Position numbers and translations under genes: made by a program. Below are positions 20,710 through 31,473 of a stretch of DNA of 64,000 bases, one piece after another (the stretch's first letter is position 1; each line of letters begins with the position of its first letter). The stretch is from Pseudomonas fulva. Its GTDB lineage: Bacteria; Pseudomonadota; Gammaproteobacteria; Pseudomonadales; Pseudomonadaceae. The stretch is from contig NZ_CP082928.1 of NCBI RefSeq assembly GCF_023517795.1, positions 372,001-436,000 on the forward strand, written 5' to 3'. Below the pieces are notes generated by a model. The model had not been told where the DNA came from. It worked only from the letters and a program-made list of their open reading frames with translations, and did not search any database.

Positions 20710-21314
20710 AGCACGACCTGATCGAAAAGAACCTCGGCCTGATGACCCTGCTGATGGTCATCGCCGTGAGCATCGGCGGCCTGACCCAGATCGTGCCGCT
20801 GTTCTTCCAGGACGTGGTCAACGAGCCGGTGGCCGGCATGCGGCCCTACACCGCGCTGCAGCTCGAAGGTCGCGACATCTATATCCGCGAAGGCTGCGTG
20901 GGCTGCCATTCGCAGATGATCCGCCCGTTCCGCGCCGAGACCGAGCGCTACGGCCATTATTCGGTGGCCGGGGAAAGCGTCTGGGATCACCCCTTCCTGT
21001 GGGGCTCCAAGCGCACCGGCCCGGACCTGGCGCGGATCGGCGGGCGCTACTCGGACGACTGGCACCGCGCCCACCTGATCAACCCGCGCGACCTGGTGCC
21101 GGAGTCGAAGATGCCCGCCTACCCCTGGCTGGCCGAGCGCAGGCTCGACGGCGCCCTGAGCGCCGACAAGCTCAGGGTGATGCAGGGCTTCGGCATTCCC
21201 TACAGCGACGAGGATATCGCCAAGGCCCGCGAGGCGGTGGCCGGCAAGAGCGAGCTGGACGCATTGATCGCCTACCTGCAGGTGCTCGGCACCGCGATTC
21301 CCAACAAGCGGTGA
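20706..21314 (+). CDS. ccoO: cbb3 oxidase subunit II, second copy
   Basis: 202 aa, colinear with the first CcoO: N-terminal membrane helix, heme motif [12 protein letters not shown], axial Met in ESKMPAYPW. Differences from copy 1 cluster in the C-terminal third ([19 protein letters not shown]). ATG overlaps the ccoN stop by 4 bp. Confidence 0.95.
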   Translation: MKHDLIEKNLGLMTLLMVIAVSIGGLTQIVPLFFQDVVNEPVAGMRPYTALQLEGRDIYIREGCVGCHSQMIRPFRAETERYGHYSVAGESVWDHPFLWGSKRTGPDLARIGGRYSDDWHRAHLINPRDLVPESKMPAYPWLAERRLDGALSADKLRVMQGFGIPYSDEDIAKAREAVAGKSELDALIAYLQVLGTAIPNKR

Positions 21315-21318
21315 CACC

Positions 21319-21519
21319 ATGCCAGCCTTTCTGACCGACATCGGCACCCTCCGCGGCATCGGTACTGCGGTGGTGCTCATCGCCTTCGTCGCCGTGGTGC
21401 TCTGGGCCTACAGCAGCAAGCGCAAGTCCAGCTTCGACGAAGCGGCCAACCTGCCCTTCGCCGACGAGCCGGAGCGCGCCTGCCAGCAGGACGAGAAGGC
21501 TGGGGACGACAAGCCTTGA
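21319..21519 (+). CDS. ccoQ: cbb3 oxidase subunit IV, second copy
   Basis: 66-aa single-helix protein with the conserved tail [15 protein letters not shown]; five residues longer than copy 1 through a charged C-terminal extension. Lies 4 bp after ccoO; its TGA stop overlaps the TTG start of ccoP. Confidence 0.92.
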   Translation: MPAFLTDIGTLRGIGTAVVLIAFVAVVLWAYSSKRKSSFDEAANLPFADEPERACQQDEKAGDDKP

Positions 21520-22463
21520 GCACCTTCTGGAGCCTGTTCGTTGCCCTGGCCACCCTCGGTACCTTGCTGGGGCTGACCTGGCTGCTTATCGCCACCCGCA
21601 AGGGCCAGCGCCCGGTCGACAGCGAGCGGACCACCGGGCACAACTTCGACGGCATCGAGGAATACGACAACCCGCTGCCGCGCTGGTGGTTCCTGCTGTT
21701 TCTCGGCACCCTGGCGTTCGCCTTCGGCTACCTGTTGCTGTATCCCGGGCTGGGCAACTTCAAGGGCCTGCTGCCCGGCTATGGCGGGGGCTGGACCCAG
21801 GTCGGCCAATGGCAGCGTGAAATGGCCGAGGCCGATGCACGCTATGGCCCGCTGTTCGCCGGGTACGCCGCCATGCCCATCAGCGAGCTGGCCGGGGATG
21901 AGAAGGCGCTGAAAATCGGCGGCCGGCTGTTCGCCAACAACTGTGCCGTATGCCACGGCGCCGACGCCAAGGGCGCCTTCGGCTTTCCCAACCTCACCGA
22001 TGACGACTGGCTGTACGGCGGCGACCCGGAAACCATCAAGACCTCCATCCTGCAGGGCCGCCAGGGCGTGATGCCGGCCTGGCAGGCCATTCTCGGCGAC
22101 GATGGCGTGCGCGACGTGACCGGCTATGTGCGCAGCCTCTCGAACCTGGAGAACCCGGCGGACATCGCCGTGGACCTCGACGAGGGCGAACAGCTCTACG
22201 CCAGCAACTGCGCCATGTGCCACGGCGCCGATGGCACGGGCCTGCAGGTGCTCGGCGCACCAGACCTCACGGACAAGGTGTGGCTGTACGGCTCCAGCTT
22301 CGCCCAGGTGCAGCAGACCATCCGTTATGGGCGCAGCGGCAAGATGCCGGCGCAGGCGGACTTTCTCGGCAACGACAAGGTGCACCTGTTGGCGGCCTAT
22401 GTGTACAGCCTGTCGCAACGCGAAAAGGTGCCGGCACAAGCGCAAAGCCGGGAGAAAGATTGA
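21516..22463 (+). CDS. ccoP: cbb3 oxidase subunit III, second copy, TTG start
   Basis: 315-aa diheme cytochrome c with [17 protein letters not shown] and heme motifs CAVCH (Cys143-His147) and CAMCH. The N-terminal residues (STFWS) match copy 1, but the initiation codon at the equivalent place is TTG within TTGA, overlapping the ccoQ stop by 4 bp. No ATG or GTG nearby would keep the first membrane helix, so TTG is well supported. Initiation probably depends on termination at ccoQ. Confidence 0.93.
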   Translation: MSTFWSLFVALATLGTLLGLTWLLIATRKGQRPVDSERTTGHNFDGIEEYDNPLPRWWFLLFLGTLAFAFGYLLLYPGLGNFKGLLPGYGGGWTQVGQWQREMAEADARYGPLFAGYAAMPISELAGDEKALKIGGRLFANNCAVCHGADAKGAFGFPNLTDDDWLYGGDPETIKTSILQGRQGVMPAWQAILGDDGVRDVTGYVRSLSNLENPADIAVDLDEGEQLYASNCAMCHGADGTGLQVLGAPDLTDKVWLYGSSFAQVQQTIRYGRSGKMPAQADFLGNDKVHLLAAYVYSLSQREKVPAQAQSREKD

Positions 22464-22643
22464 GTGCACTGATCTGGGTCAGGACGCCTTGATCATGCAA
22501 CGCCTAGCATGGCCCTGCACCTACCCTGCGACGGGTAGCCGCAAGCCCGATCCGGCCTGGCGGCGTACCATCGGCGCAGCGAACGATCGCGACCGGCAGG
22601 TATCGGTCGCGGCAGGCCCGACCAACCGTTGTGGTAGCCCTCG

Positions 22644-24050
22644 ATGAGCCAACAGATTCCCGTCAAGAACGTCACGCCGCCCGCCGGCGAGACCATCGAC
22701 CTCTATGTCAGCCGCGAGAAGATCCACACCCGCGCCTTCAGCGGCTTCTACCGCAACCTGCGGCGTGCTGGCGGAGCCCTGCTGTTCGTCCTCTACTTCG
22801 GCACCGTGTGGTTGAACTGGGACGGCCACCAGGCGGTGTGGTGGAACCTGCCGGAGCGCAAGTTCCACATCTTCGGCGCCACCTACTGGCCCCAGGATTT
22901 CGTGCTGCTCTCGGCGCTGCTGATCATCGCCGCCTTTGGGCTGTTCTTCATCACCGTGTTCGCCGGCCGGGTGTGGTGCGGCTATACCTGCCCGCAAAGC
23001 GTGTTCACCTGGGTTTTCATGTGGGCGGAAAAGGTCACCGAGGGCGACCGCAACCAGCGCATGAAGCTGGAAAAGGCGCCGATGAGCGCAGACAAGTTCA
23101 TCCGCCGCTTCGCCAAGCACAGCATCTGGCTGGGGGTTTCCCTGGCCACGGCACTGACCTTCGTCGGCTATTTCGCACCGATCCGCGAGCTGCTCCCTGA
23201 GCTGGTCACCTTCGAAGCCAGTGGCTGGGCGCTGTTCTGGATCGCCTTCTTCACCCTCGCCACCTACGGTAATGCCGGCTGGCTGCGCGAGCAGGTGTGC
23301 ATCCACATGTGCCCCTATGCGCGCTTCCAGAGCGTGATGTTCGACCAGGACACCCTGATCGTTTCCTATGACCCGCGCCGTGGTGAAACCCGCGGCCCGC
23401 GCAAGAAGAGCGCCGACCACAAGGCTCTGGGCCTGGGCGACTGCATCGACTGCACCCTGTGCGTGCAGGTGTGCCCCACCGGTATCGACATCCGCGACGG
23501 CCTGCAGATCGAATGCATCGGCTGCGCCGCCTGCATCGACGCCTGCGACGCGGTCATGGACAAGATGAACTACCCGCGCGGGCTGATCAGCTACACCACC
23601 GAACACAACCTCTCGGGGCAGCAAACCCGCCTGCTGCGCCCAAGGCTGATCGGCTACGCCATCGCCCTGCTGGCCATGCTGGCGGTATTCGCCTGGGCAG
23701 TGAGCAACCGCCCGCTGGTGGAGCTGGACGTGCTCAAGGATCGGGTACTCTACCGCGAGAACGAGCTGGGCCGGATCGAGAACGTCTATACCCTGAAGAT
23801 CATGAACAAGGCCCAGCAGGACGTCGTCTACCGCATCGAGGCCGACGGCCTGGACGGCCTGGTCTACGAAGGCCGCCGCGAAGTGCGCGCCCTGGCCGGC
23901 GAAGTGCTGGCGATCCCAGTGGAGCTGTCCATCGACGCAGAGAAACTGCCGTCGAGCACCAACGAGATCACCTTCCATATCCGCGCCACCGACGACGACA
24001 GCATCCACAACGACGCCAGCAGCCGCTTTATCGGCCCGAGCTTGAGATAG
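22644..24050 (+). CDS. ccoG: cbb3 oxidase assembly protein CcoG (polyferredoxin, FixG/RdxA type)
   Basis: 468-aa membrane iron-sulfur protein that reduces copper during CuB-centre assembly. Membrane segments surround the conserved CGYTCPQSVFTWVF and CIHMCPYARFQSVMFD; two [4Fe-4S] ferredoxin motifs follow (CIDCTLCVQVCPTG and CIGCAACIDACD), and the C-terminal third is the periplasmic FixG domain. The 180-bp upstream gap holds only a single Anr half-site-like TTGAT at 22489, so separate regulation is unclear. Ribosome site is weak. Confidence 0.94.
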   Translation: MSQQIPVKNVTPPAGETIDLYVSREKIHTRAFSGFYRNLRRAGGALLFVLYFGTVWLNWDGHQAVWWNLPERKFHIFGATYWPQDFVLLSALLIIAAFGLFFITVFAGRVWCGYTCPQSVFTWVFMWAEKVTEGDRNQRMKLEKAPMSADKFIRRFAKHSIWLGVSLATALTFVGYFAPIRELLPELVTFEASGWALFWIAFFTLATYGNAGWLREQVCIHMCPYARFQSVMFDQDTLIVSYDPRRGETRGPRKKSADHKALGLGDCIDCTLCVQVCPTGIDIRDGLQIECIGCAACIDACDAVMDKMNYPRGLISYTTEHNLSGQQTRLLRPRLIGYAIALLAMLAVFAWAVSNRPLVELDVLKDRVLYRENELGRIENVYTLKIMNKAQQDVVYRIEADGLDGLVYEGRREVRALAGEVLAIPVELSIDAEKLPSSTNEITFHIRATDDDSIHNDASSRFIGPSLR

Positions 24051-24059
24051 CCAAGGCCG

Positions 24060-24128
24060 GTGGGCTTCGCGGATCGCCGCCCGGCCCACCCTACCGAGTT
24101 ACCACCGTAGGGTGGGCTTCAGCCCACC
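24060..24128. repeat. palindromic repeat in the ccoG-ccoH gap
   Basis: GTGGGCTTCGCGG...GGCCCACCCTAC and GTAGGGTGGGCTTCAGCCCACC form two nested inverted units that can also pair with each other. The end GTAGGGTGG is shared with the 76-bp elements, but length and interior differ. It interrupts an otherwise compact operon. Confidence 0.65.
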
Positions 24129-24154
24129 AAATCGAATGAAAGAGCAGGCCAACC

Positions 24155-24661
24155 ATGAACGAAGACCTCCAACCCGCCCCCTGGTACAAGCAGTTCTGGC
24201 CCTGGTTCCTGATCGCCCTGCTCGGCTACTCGGTGATCCAGGGGCTGACCCTGCTGACCGTCGCCACCCGCAATCCGCCGGGGTTGATCTCCGACGACTA
24301 TTACGACGTCGGCAAGGGCATCAACCAGTCCCTGGAGCGCGAGAACCTGGCGCTGCGCCTGAAGCTGCAGGCGACACTGGACCTGGACGACGAACGCGGC
24401 ATCGCCGAGTTGCAACTGCACGGCGCCAGCGCCCCCGCGCAACTCGTGCTCAACCTGGTATCGCCCACCCAGCCGGAGCGCGATCGCCGCGTAGTGCTGC
24501 AACATCAGGGTGAAGGCCTGTATCGCGGCAACCTGCAGGACAGTGTGCAGGGCCGGCGCTTCGTCGAGCTGATCGGCCAGGAAGGCGGCCAGGACTGGCG
24601 CCTGTTCGAGGAAGAAACCCTCGAAGCCGGCAAGCGCATCCAGCTGGGGGATGAACGCTGA
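24155..24661 (+). CDS. ccoH: cbb3 oxidase assembly protein CcoH (FixH family)
   Basis: 168 aa with one N-terminal membrane helix ([20 protein letters not shown], about residues 15-34), the conserved [17 protein letters not shown] segment, and a periplasmic beta-rich domain. It associates with early oxidase subcomplexes. The stop overlaps the proposed ccoI start. Confidence 0.93.
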   Translation: MNEDLQPAPWYKQFWPWFLIALLGYSVIQGLTLLTVATRNPPGLISDDYYDVGKGINQSLERENLALRLKLQATLDLDDERGIAELQLHGASAPAQLVLNLVSPTQPERDRRVVLQHQGEGLYRGNLQDSVQGRRFVELIGQEGGQDWRLFEEETLEAGKRIQLGDER

Positions 24662-27099
24662 TCGACACCTCGCTTGCCACCGGCGCGCCGCTTGAGCGCA
24701 GCAGCCCGGCACCCTGCTACCACTGCGGCCTGCCGGTGCCGGCGGGCAGCCACTTTTCAGCTGTGGTGCTGGGCCAGTCGCGCGAGCTGTGCTGCCCAGG
24801 CTGCCAGGCGGTGGCCGAAACCATCGTGCAGAATGGCCTGGAGCATTACTACAGCCACCGCAGCGAAGCGGCCAACAACCCCCAGCAACTGCCCCAGGCA
24901 CTGCCCGACGAGCTGGCCCTGTATGACCGCCGCGACGTGCAGCAGCCCTTCGTCGAACAAAGCGGCGAATGGCGCGAAACCAGCCTGCTGATCGAGGGCA
25001 TCAGTTGCGCGGCCTGCGGCTGGCTGATCGAAAAGCACCTCGCTGCCCTGCCCGGCGTGGTCGAGGCGCACCTGAACCTGTCCAACCATCGCCTGCGGGT
25101 ACGCTGGAGCGCCAGCGCCCTGCCCTTGAGCGAACTGCTCGGCGAAGTGCGGCGCATCGGCTACGCCGCCCATCCCTGGCAGGCCGATGCCGCCGCCGAG
25201 CAGCTGACCCGCGAGAACCGCCGCGCGATGCGCCAGCTGGGTGTGGCCGGGCTGCTGTGGATGCAGGTGATGATGGCCAGCATGGCCACCTGGCCGGAAT
25301 TCAACGTCGACCTGAGCCCCGAGCTGGACAGCATCCTGCGCTGGGTCAGCCTGTTTCTCACCACGCCCATCGTCTTCTACTGCTGCGGCCAATTCTTCCG
25401 CGGCGCCCTGCGCGACCTGCGCACCCGTCACCTGAGCATGGACGTCTCGGTGTCGCTGGCCATCGGCGGCGCCTACGCGGCCGGCATCTGGTCCACCGTC
25501 ACCGGCCATGGCGAGCTGTACTTCGATGCCGTGGGCATGTTCGCCCTGTTCCTGCTCAGCGGTCGCTACCTGGAACGCCGCGCCCGGGAGCGCACCGCCG
25601 CGGCCACTGCGCAACTGATCAAGCTGCTGCCGGCCTCCTGCCTGCGCCTGGATGAACAGGGCCGCAGCCAGCGCGTCCTGCTCGCCGAACTGCAACCCGG
25701 CGACCGCGTGCTGGTGCCGCCGGGTGCGCTGCTGCCGGCCGACGGCCAGGTGCTGGCCGGGCAGTCCAGCGTCGATGAATCCCTGCTCACCGGTGAGTAC
25801 CTGCCGCAACCGCGCAGCGTCGGCGATGCCGTGACCGCCGGCACCCTCAATGTCGAGGGGCCATTGACCGTCGAGGTGCAGGCGCTGGGCGACGCCACCC
25901 GGCTGTCGGCCATCGTCCGCCTGCTCGAGCGCGCCCAGAGCGACAAGCCGCGCCTGGCCGAGATCGCCGACCGGGTGGCGCAATGGTTCCTGTTGATCGT
26001 GCTGGTGGTGGCGGCCATCGTCGGGGTCGTCTGGTGGCAGCTCGATGCGTCGCGGGCGTTCTGGGTGGTGCTGGCCCTGCTCGTCGCCACCTGCCCCTGC
26101 GCCCTGGCCCTGGCTACGCCGACGGCCCTGACCACCGCCACCGGCACCCTGCACAAGCTCGGCATGCTGCTGACCCGCGGTCATGTGCTCGAAGGCCTGG
26201 AGCAGATCGACACGCTGATCGTCGACAAGACCGGCACCCTCACCGAAGGCCGCCTGACCCTACGCGCCGTGCACCCGCTCGGTGACCTGGATGGCGACAC
26301 CTGCCTGGCCCTGGCCGCGGCGCTGGAAAGCCAGTCCGAACATCCGCTAGCCCGCGCCTTCGGCCACGCCACGGCGCCGGTCGAAGCGCTACAGAACGTG
26401 CCGGGGCTGGGCCTCGAAGGCGTCGTCAGGGGGCGCCGGCTGCGTATCGGCCAGGCCGAATTCGTCAGCGCACTCAGCGCCAGCCCCGCACCGGCCTTCA
26501 ACGGGGAACAGGGCCAGTGGTTGCTGCTCGGCGATGAACAGCGGCCGCTGGCCTGGTTCGTACTCGACGACCGCCTGCGCGACGATGCGCCGGCCCTGGT
26601 CGAGGCGGCGCGCGGGCGTGGCTGGCAGATCCTGCTGCTCAGCGGCGACAGCTCGCCCATGGTCGGCGAAGTGGCCCGCCAGTTGGGTATCGAGCAGGCA
26701 CGCGGCGGGCTGACCCCGGACGCCAAGCTGGCCATCCTGCGTAATCTGCAGGCACAGGGCCGCCGCGTGCTTATGCTCGGCGATGGCGTCAACGACGTGC
26801 CGGTGCTCGCCGGCGCCGACATCAGCGTGGCCATGGGCTCGGCCTCGGATCTGGCCAAGACCAGCGCCGACGCCGTGCTGCTCTCCAATCGGCTGACCAG
26901 CCTGGTCGATGCCCTGCGCCTGGCACGCCGCACCCGCACGGTCATCATCGAGAACCTGGCCTGGGCCGGCCTGTACAATGGCCTGGTGCTGCCCTTCGCC
27001 GCCCTGGGCTGGATCACCCCGATCTGGGCCGCCCTGGGCATGTCGCTCAGCTCACTGCTGGTGGTACTCAACGCACTGCGCCTGGGGAAAGCACCATGA
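24658..27099 (+). CDS. ccoI: Cu+-exporting P-type ATPase CcoI (FixI), probable CTG start
   Basis: P1B-type ATPase that pumps copper into the periplasm for cbb3 assembly. Order: N-terminal Cys-rich domain ([16 protein letters not shown]), heavy-metal-associated domain (ISCAACGW), membrane helices with the transport motif CPC (TCPCALALA), phosphorylation site [10 protein letters not shown], and [14 protein letters not shown]. The first ATG/GTG-type start in frame is GTG 24736, which would cut off CYHC. Upstream the only open codons reach back to 24655, after a stop. CTG 24658, inside CTGA overlapping the ccoH stop and 8 nt after GGGGGAT, is the best candidate and gives 813 aa, the usual family length. 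Confidence 0.85.
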   Translation: MIDTSLATGAPLERSSPAPCYHCGLPVPAGSHFSAVVLGQSRELCCPGCQAVAETIVQNGLEHYYSHRSEAANNPQQLPQALPDELALYDRRDVQQPFVEQSGEWRETSLLIEGISCAACGWLIEKHLAALPGVVEAHLNLSNHRLRVRWSASALPLSELLGEVRRIGYAAHPWQADAAAEQLTRENRRAMRQLGVAGLLWMQVMMASMATWPEFNVDLSPELDSILRWVSLFLTTPIVFYCCGQFFRGALRDLRTRHLSMDVSVSLAIGGAYAAGIWSTVTGHGELYFDAVGMFALFLLSGRYLERRARERTAAATAQLIKLLPASCLRLDEQGRSQRVLLAELQPGDRVLVPPGALLPADGQVLAGQSSVDESLLTGEYLPQPRSVGDAVTAGTLNVEGPLTVEVQALGDATRLSAIVRLLERAQSDKPRLAEIADRVAQWFLLIVLVVAAIVGVVWWQLDASRAFWVVLALLVATCPCALALATPTALTTATGTLHKLGMLLTRGHVLEGLEQIDTLIVDKTGTLTEGRLTLRAVHPLGDLDGDTCLALAAALESQSEHPLARAFGHATAPVEALQNVPGLGLEGVVRGRRLRIGQAEFVSALSASPAPAFNGEQGQWLLLGDEQRPLAWFVLDDRLRDDAPALVEAARGRGWQILLLSGDSSPMVGEVARQLGIEQARGGLTPDAKLAILRNLQAQGRRVLMLGDGVNDVPVLAGADISVAMGSASDLAKTSADAVLLSNRLTSLVDALRLARRTRTVIIENLAWAGLYNGLVLPFAALGWITPIWAALGMSLSSLLVVLNALRLGKAP

Positions 27100-27299
27100 C
27101 CGCGCTGTACATCCTGATTCCCGTCGCCCTGTTGCTGGTCGCCTTCGCCGTGTGGCTGTTCTTCTGGGCGGTGGACAGCGGCCAGTACGACGACCTCGAC
27201 AGCCCGGCGCACCGCATCCTCTTCGATGACGATGACCCGCGCCATCAGGCGGCGGTGAAACAGGCCAGAGACGAGCCCACGCCGAACGACCATGACTGA
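27096..27299 (+). CDS. ccoS: cbb3 oxidase maturation protein CcoS
   Basis: 67-aa single-helix protein (about residues 4-27) with the family motif FFWAVDSGQYDDLDSPAHRIL. CcoS is needed for heme and copper insertion into the oxidase. ATG overlaps the ccoI stop (ATGA). Confidence 0.93.
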   Translation: MTALYILIPVALLLVAFAVWLFFWAVDSGQYDDLDSPAHRILFDDDDPRHQAAVKQARDEPTPNDHD

Positions 27300-27975
27300 C
27301 CTTCTGCCACAACTGCTCTCCGCGCTGATCCTCGGCCTGCTCGGCGGCGGCCATTGCCTGGGCATGTGCGGCGGGCTGATGGGCGCGCTGACCCTGGCCA
27401 TCCCGGCCGAACGGCGCCAGCAGCGCCTGCAGTTGCTGGTCGCCTACAACGCCGGGCGCATTCTCAGCTATACGGCCGCCGGGATGCTGCTCGGCCTGGC
27501 TGGCTGGGTAATAGCCAGCGGGCCGCTGGCCACCCTGCTGCGCAGCATCGCCGGGCTGCTGCTGATCGCCATGGGCCTGTACCTGGCCGGCTGGTGGAGC
27601 GGCCTGACCCGTATCGAAACGCTGGGCCGCGGCCTCTGGCGGCACCTGCAACCCGTCACCCGACGCTTTATGCCGATCACCAGCGCGCCGCGTGCCATGG
27701 TGCTGGGCGGCCTGTGGGGCTGGCTGCCCTGTGGGCTGGTGTACAGCACCCTGCTGTGGGCGGCGAGCCAGGGTGATGCCCTGCGCAGCGCCGCCCTGAT
27801 GTTCGCCTTCGGCCTCGGCACCCTGCCGGTGCTGCTGGCCACGGGGCTGGCGGCCGAGCGCCTGGTCGGCCTGCTGCGCCGGCGCGGCGTGCGCATCGCA
27901 GGCGGTCTGCTGGTGATCCTGTTCGGCCTGTGGACGCTGCCCGGCCCGCACCAGCATTGGCTGATAGGGCACTGA
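27292..27975 (+). CDS. SafE/TauE-like membrane protein of the cco cluster
   Basis: 227 aa with six or seven membrane helices. The first helix carries GGGHCLGMCGGLMG, a His/Met/Cys-rich motif typical of the UreH/SafE-like proteins found next to cbb3 assembly genes and thought to handle copper or a related metal. It overlaps ccoS by 8 bp and is the last gene of the unit, as in other pseudomonads. Transport substrate cannot be told from sequence. Confidence 0.8.
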   Translation: MTDLLPQLLSALILGLLGGGHCLGMCGGLMGALTLAIPAERRQQRLQLLVAYNAGRILSYTAAGMLLGLAGWVIASGPLATLLRSIAGLLLIAMGLYLAGWWSGLTRIETLGRGLWRHLQPVTRRFMPITSAPRAMVLGGLWGWLPCGLVYSTLLWAASQGDALRSAALMFAFGLGTLPVLLATGLAAERLVGLLRRRGVRIAGGLLVILFGLWTLPGPHQHWLIGH

Positions 27976-28028
27976 GAACCGCCTCTGGCAGCTGACAGGC
28001 CCAACGGTCCCACCACCACTGCGACCCC

Positions 28029-28070
28029 ATGACTCAGATCAAAAAGCCCCGTCCATCCGCCCCCTAGACT
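28029..28070 (+). promoter_or_regulatory. Anr-dependent class II promoter of hemN
   Basis: ATGAC-TCAG-ATCAA at 28029-28042 matches 8 of 10 positions of the Anr/FNR consensus (right half perfect). A -10-like TAGACT lies at 28065-28070. Transcription would start near 28077, exactly 41.5 bp from the box centre, the standard class II FNR geometry. hemN is known to be Anr-controlled in P. aeruginosa. Confidence 0.7.
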
Positions 28071-28102
28071 GCTGAGCATTCAACGCTGAAGCGGAATTCG
28101 CC

Positions 28103-29485
28103 ATGCTCGACGCCATCCAGTGGGATTCCGACCTGATCCGCCGCTACGATCAAGCCGGCCCGCGCTACACCTCCTACCCGACCGCCGTGCAGTTCCACGA
28201 CGGCGTCGGCTCCTTCGACCTGCTGCACGCCCTGCGCGACAGCCGCCGCGCGCTGCGCCCGCTGTCGCTGTACCTGCACCTGCCGTTCTGCGCCAACATC
28301 TGCTACTACTGCGCCTGCAACAAGGTCATCACCAAGGATCGCGGCCGCACCCAGCCCTATCTGCAGGCGCTGGAGCGGGAAATGGCGCTGATCGGCCACC
28401 ATGTCGACAGGCGCCAGCGCATCGAACAGTTGCACCTGGGCGGCGGCACGCCGACCTTTCTCAGCCATGACGAACTGCGCCAGCTGATGAGCAAGCTGCG
28501 CGAGCACTTCAGCCTGCTCGACGACGATTCCGGCGACTACAGCATCGAGATCGACCCCCGTGAGGCGGACTGGTCGACCATGGGCCTGCTGCGCGAGCTG
28601 GGCTTCAACCGGGTCAGCCTGGGTGTGCAGGACCTGGACCCCAACGTGCAGCGCGCCATCAACCGCCTGCAGAGCCTGGAAGAAACCCGCGCCATCATCG
28701 AGGCCGCGCGCACCCTGCAGTTTCGTTCGGTGAACATCGACCTGATCTATGGCCTGCCGCTGCAGACGCCGGAAAACTTCGCCCGCACCGTGCAACAGGT
28801 CATCGCCCTGCAGCCCGATCGCCTGTCGCTGTTCAACTACGCCCACCTGCCGGAGCGTTTCATGCCGCAACGGCGCATCGACAGCGGTCAGCTGCCCAGC
28901 GCGGCAGCCAAGCTGGCCATGCTGCAGGGCAGCATCGAGCAGTTGGCGAGCGCCGGTTATCGCTATATCGGCATGGACCATTTCGCCCTGCCTGACGACG
29001 AGCTGGCCAGCGCCCAGGAGGATGGCAGCCTGCAACGCAACTTCCAGGGCTATACCACCCACGGCCACTGCGACCTGATCGGCCTGGGCGTGTCGTCGAT
29101 CAGTCAGATAGGCGACCTGTACTGCCAGAACACCACGGACCTGGCCGCCTACCAGGGCAGCCTCAACAACCGGCAGTTGGCGACCCAGCGCGGCCTGGGC
29201 TGCAACGACGACGACCGAATCCGCCGTGCGGTGATCCAGCAGCTGATCTGTCACTTCCAGTTGGAGTTCGCCGACATCGAGCAGCGCTTCGCCATGAGCT
29301 TTCGCAGCTACTTCGCCGCTACCTGGCCAGCACTGCAGCAGATGTACCGTGACGGGCTGATCGAATTACGGGAGAGCGGTATCGAGGTGCTGCCCGCCGG
29401 CCGGTTGCTGGTGCGCTCGCTGTGCATGGCGTTCGACCGCTACCTGGGCGAGACCAGCCTGCAGCGCTTTTCCCGGGTGATCTGA
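28103..29485 (+). CDS. hemN: oxygen-independent coproporphyrinogen III dehydrogenase
   Basis: 460-aa radical-SAM enzyme of heme synthesis, converting coproporphyrinogen III to protoporphyrinogen IX without oxygen. The [4Fe-4S] motif is in [15 protein letters not shown] (CxxxCxxC plus the extra conserved Cys of HemN), with [11 protein letters not shown] and the SAM-binding EIDPRE downstream. Length and N-terminus match true HemN, not HemW. It supplies heme for the cbb3 oxidases under low oxygen. Confidence 0.95.
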   Translation: MLDAIQWDSDLIRRYDQAGPRYTSYPTAVQFHDGVGSFDLLHALRDSRRALRPLSLYLHLPFCANICYYCACNKVITKDRGRTQPYLQALEREMALIGHHVDRRQRIEQLHLGGGTPTFLSHDELRQLMSKLREHFSLLDDDSGDYSIEIDPREADWSTMGLLRELGFNRVSLGVQDLDPNVQRAINRLQSLEETRAIIEAARTLQFRSVNIDLIYGLPLQTPENFARTVQQVIALQPDRLSLFNYAHLPERFMPQRRIDSGQLPSAAAKLAMLQGSIEQLASAGYRYIGMDHFALPDDELASAQEDGSLQRNFQGYTTHGHCDLIGLGVSSISQIGDLYCQNTTDLAAYQGSLNNRQLATQRGLGCNDDDRIRRAVIQQLICHFQLEFADIEQRFAMSFRSYFAATWPALQQMYRDGLIELRESGIEVLPAGRLLVRSLCMAFDRYLGETSLQRFSRVI

Positions 29486-29525
29486 GCGGTGCGCCCGACA
29501 GGACCGAGATGCCGCGCAGCCGTCC

Positions 29526-30008
29526 TCACTTGGCCATCAACGAGGCGACGGTGGCGCTCTGCTCACTGCTGAGTTTCTGATCACGCATCACTTTCACCAA
29601 CTGGGCGTTGGCGGTGCTCAGGGCGCCGTTGATCGAACCGATTTCGGTCTGCAAGCCACGCACCCTGGCCTGCTGCGCCTCATCCTCCCTATCGCCCTGG
29701 GCCATCAGGGCCTGCAGCTCGGCCATTTTCTCGGCCAGTTGGGCCTTGAGCTCGCGGATCATCTTGAGCAGTCGTTTCACCTCGTCGGGCAAATTGCTCT
29801 TGTCGATATCGGCGTTCTTGTTTTCGGCTTCCCGGGAACGGGCCAGGCCAACGTCCGACAGGCTCACCTTGACGCCGGGTGCGGAGCCGGCTTCCTCGCC
29901 TGGCGTGGCGGCTTGCTCTGCCGCCTCGGCAGGCGCCGCTGCAGCTACGGGCGCCGCGCTGGCGGTCACGTAGCTGGGCTCTCTCGACACATTGGTCGCC
30001 ACTTGCAT
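29526..30008 (-). CDS. hypothetical coiled-coil protein between hemN and anr (160 aa)
   Basis: Residues 1-60 are Ala/Pro/Glu-rich and probably disordered; residues about 80-150 form a coiled coil ([20 protein letters not shown] and onward, with [13 protein letters not shown]). No signal peptide or enzymatic motif. The start at 30008 has GGGAG upstream; 30 further in-frame codons exist but lack a ribosome site. A gene at this position between hemN and anr is usual in Pseudomonas, so it is probably real; function unknown. Confidence 0.65.
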   Translation of the reverse strand: MQVATNVSREPSYVTASAAPVAAAAPAEAAEQAATPGEEAGSAPGVKVSLSDVGLARSREAENKNADIDKSNLPDEVKRLLKMIRELKAQLAEKMAELQALMAQGDREDEAQQARVRGLQTEIGSINGALSTANAQLVKVMRDQKLSSEQSATVASLMAK

Positions 30009-30152
30009 CACACCGCTCCCTGCTTCCTGACTGATCGATACAGGTCTATCGGCAGGCGCGTGCGACACTTGAGCACCCTGCGGCAGGTGGCCGCGCACCC
30101 CTCTGGTGCGTTACCCTTACAACTTCTGAGTGATTACCTAGGGATAAGGGCG

Positions 30153-30887
30153 ATGTCCGAAAGCATCAAGCTGCGCACAACTCATCAGGCACACTGCAAG
30201 GATTGCAGCCTCGCCAGCCTCTGCCTGCCCCTGTCGCTGGATCTCAAGGACATGGACGCGCTCGACGATATCGTCAAACGCGGCCGCCCCCTGAAAAAGG
30301 GCGAGTTCCTGTTCCGCCAGGGCGACACCTTCAACTCGGTGTTCGCCGTGCGTTCCGGCGCCTTGAAGACCTTCAGCCTGAGCGACGCCGGCGAGGAGCA
30401 GATCACCGGTTTCCACCTGCCCAGCGAACTGGTCGGCCTCTCCGGCATGGACACCGAGCTGTACCCGGTGTCGGCCCAGGCCCTGGAAACCACCTCGGTC
30501 TGCGAGATTCCCTTCGAGCGTCTCGACGAGCTGTCGGTCAGCCTGCCGCAACTGCGCCGCCAGCTGATGCGCGTGATGAGCCGTGAGATCCGCGACGACC
30601 AGCAGATGATGCTGCTGCTCTCCAAGAAGACTGCCGACGAGCGCATCGCCACCTTCCTGGTCAACCTGTCCGCACGCTTCAGCGCCCGCGGCTTCTCGGC
30701 CAACCAGTTCCGCCTGGCCATGTCGCGCAACGAGATCGGCAACCACCTGGGCCTGGCCGTGGAAACCGTGTCGCGGGTGTTCACCCGCTTCCAGCAGAGC
30801 AACCTGATCGAAGCCGAAGGCAAGGAAGTGCATATTCTCGACCCGATCGAGCTGTGCGCCCTGGCAGGTGGTAACCTTAACGGCTGA
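30153..30887 (+). CDS. anr: anaerobic transcriptional regulator Anr (FNR family)
   Basis: 244 aa, the length of P. aeruginosa Anr. [4Fe-4S] ligands are Cys15/Cys18/Cys24 in [11 protein letters not shown] and Cys117 in SVCEIPF. A cyclic-nucleotide-type effector domain and dimerisation helix follow, then the HTH with recognition helix [10 protein letters not shown], whose E--SR residues read TTGAT half-sites. It activates hemN and probably the first cco operon here. AAGGG precedes the ATG. Confidence 0.97.
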   Translation: MSESIKLRTTHQAHCKDCSLASLCLPLSLDLKDMDALDDIVKRGRPLKKGEFLFRQGDTFNSVFAVRSGALKTFSLSDAGEEQITGFHLPSELVGLSGMDTELYPVSAQALETTSVCEIPFERLDELSVSLPQLRRQLMRVMSREIRDDQQMMLLLSKKTADERIATFLVNLSARFSARGFSANQFRLAMSRNEIGNHLGLAVETVSRVFTRFQQSNLIEAEGKEVHILDPIELCALAGGNLNG

Positions 30888-30913
30888 TACTCCCGTTAAG
30901 GATTCACCCTGCC

Positions 30914-31462
30914 ATGATCTTTGATGAATTCACCATCAAGACCCTTATCCGCCCGGTCAACGACTTCCCCAAACCGGGCGTGGTGTTTCGCGACATCACG
31001 CCGCTGTTCCAGTCCCCACGCGCCCTGCGCATGGTCATCGACAGCCTGATCCAGCGCTACGTCGAAGCGGACTTCAGCCACGTCGGCGCGATGGATGCAC
31101 GGGGTTTTCTGATCGGCTCGATCCTTTCCTACGAGCTGAACAAGCCGCTGGTGCTGTTTCGCAAGCAGGGCAAGCTGCCGGCTGACGTACTCAGCCAGGG
31201 CTACCAGACCGAATACGGCGAAGCCTTTCTGGAGGCCCACGCCGACAGCCTGTGCGAAGGCGACAAGGTGCTGATCGTCGATGACCTGATCGCCACCGGC
31301 GGCACCCTGCTGGCCGCCGTGCAGCTGGTCAAGCGCATGGGCGCCGGCATTCACGAGGCGGCGGCGATCATCGACCTGCCCGAGCTCGGTGGCTCCCGCC
31401 GGCTGCAGGACATGGGCATTCCCACCTACAGCCTGACGGCCTTCGCCCTCGACGAGCGCTGA
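30914..31462 (+). CDS. apt: adenine phosphoribosyltransferase
   Basis: 182-aa purine salvage enzyme making AMP from adenine and PRPP. The PRPP-binding motif is [13 protein letters not shown] and the N-terminus ([20 protein letters not shown]) is typical. It lies 26 bp after anr, the same order as in other pseudomonads, and may be partly co-transcribed. Confidence 0.96.
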   Translation: MIFDEFTIKTLIRPVNDFPKPGVVFRDITPLFQSPRALRMVIDSLIQRYVEADFSHVGAMDARGFLIGSILSYELNKPLVLFRKQGKLPADVLSQGYQTEYGEAFLEAHADSLCEGDKVLIVDDLIATGGTLLAAVQLVKRMGAGIHEAAAIIDLPELGGSRRLQDMGIPTYSLTAFALDER

Positions 31463-31473
31463 GACCGTTTCCT

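Noticed and set aside
22489..22500. TTGATCATGCAA before ccoG as an Anr box
   Set aside because: One perfect half-site, but the second half is wrong in sequence and two bases too close for FNR-type binding.
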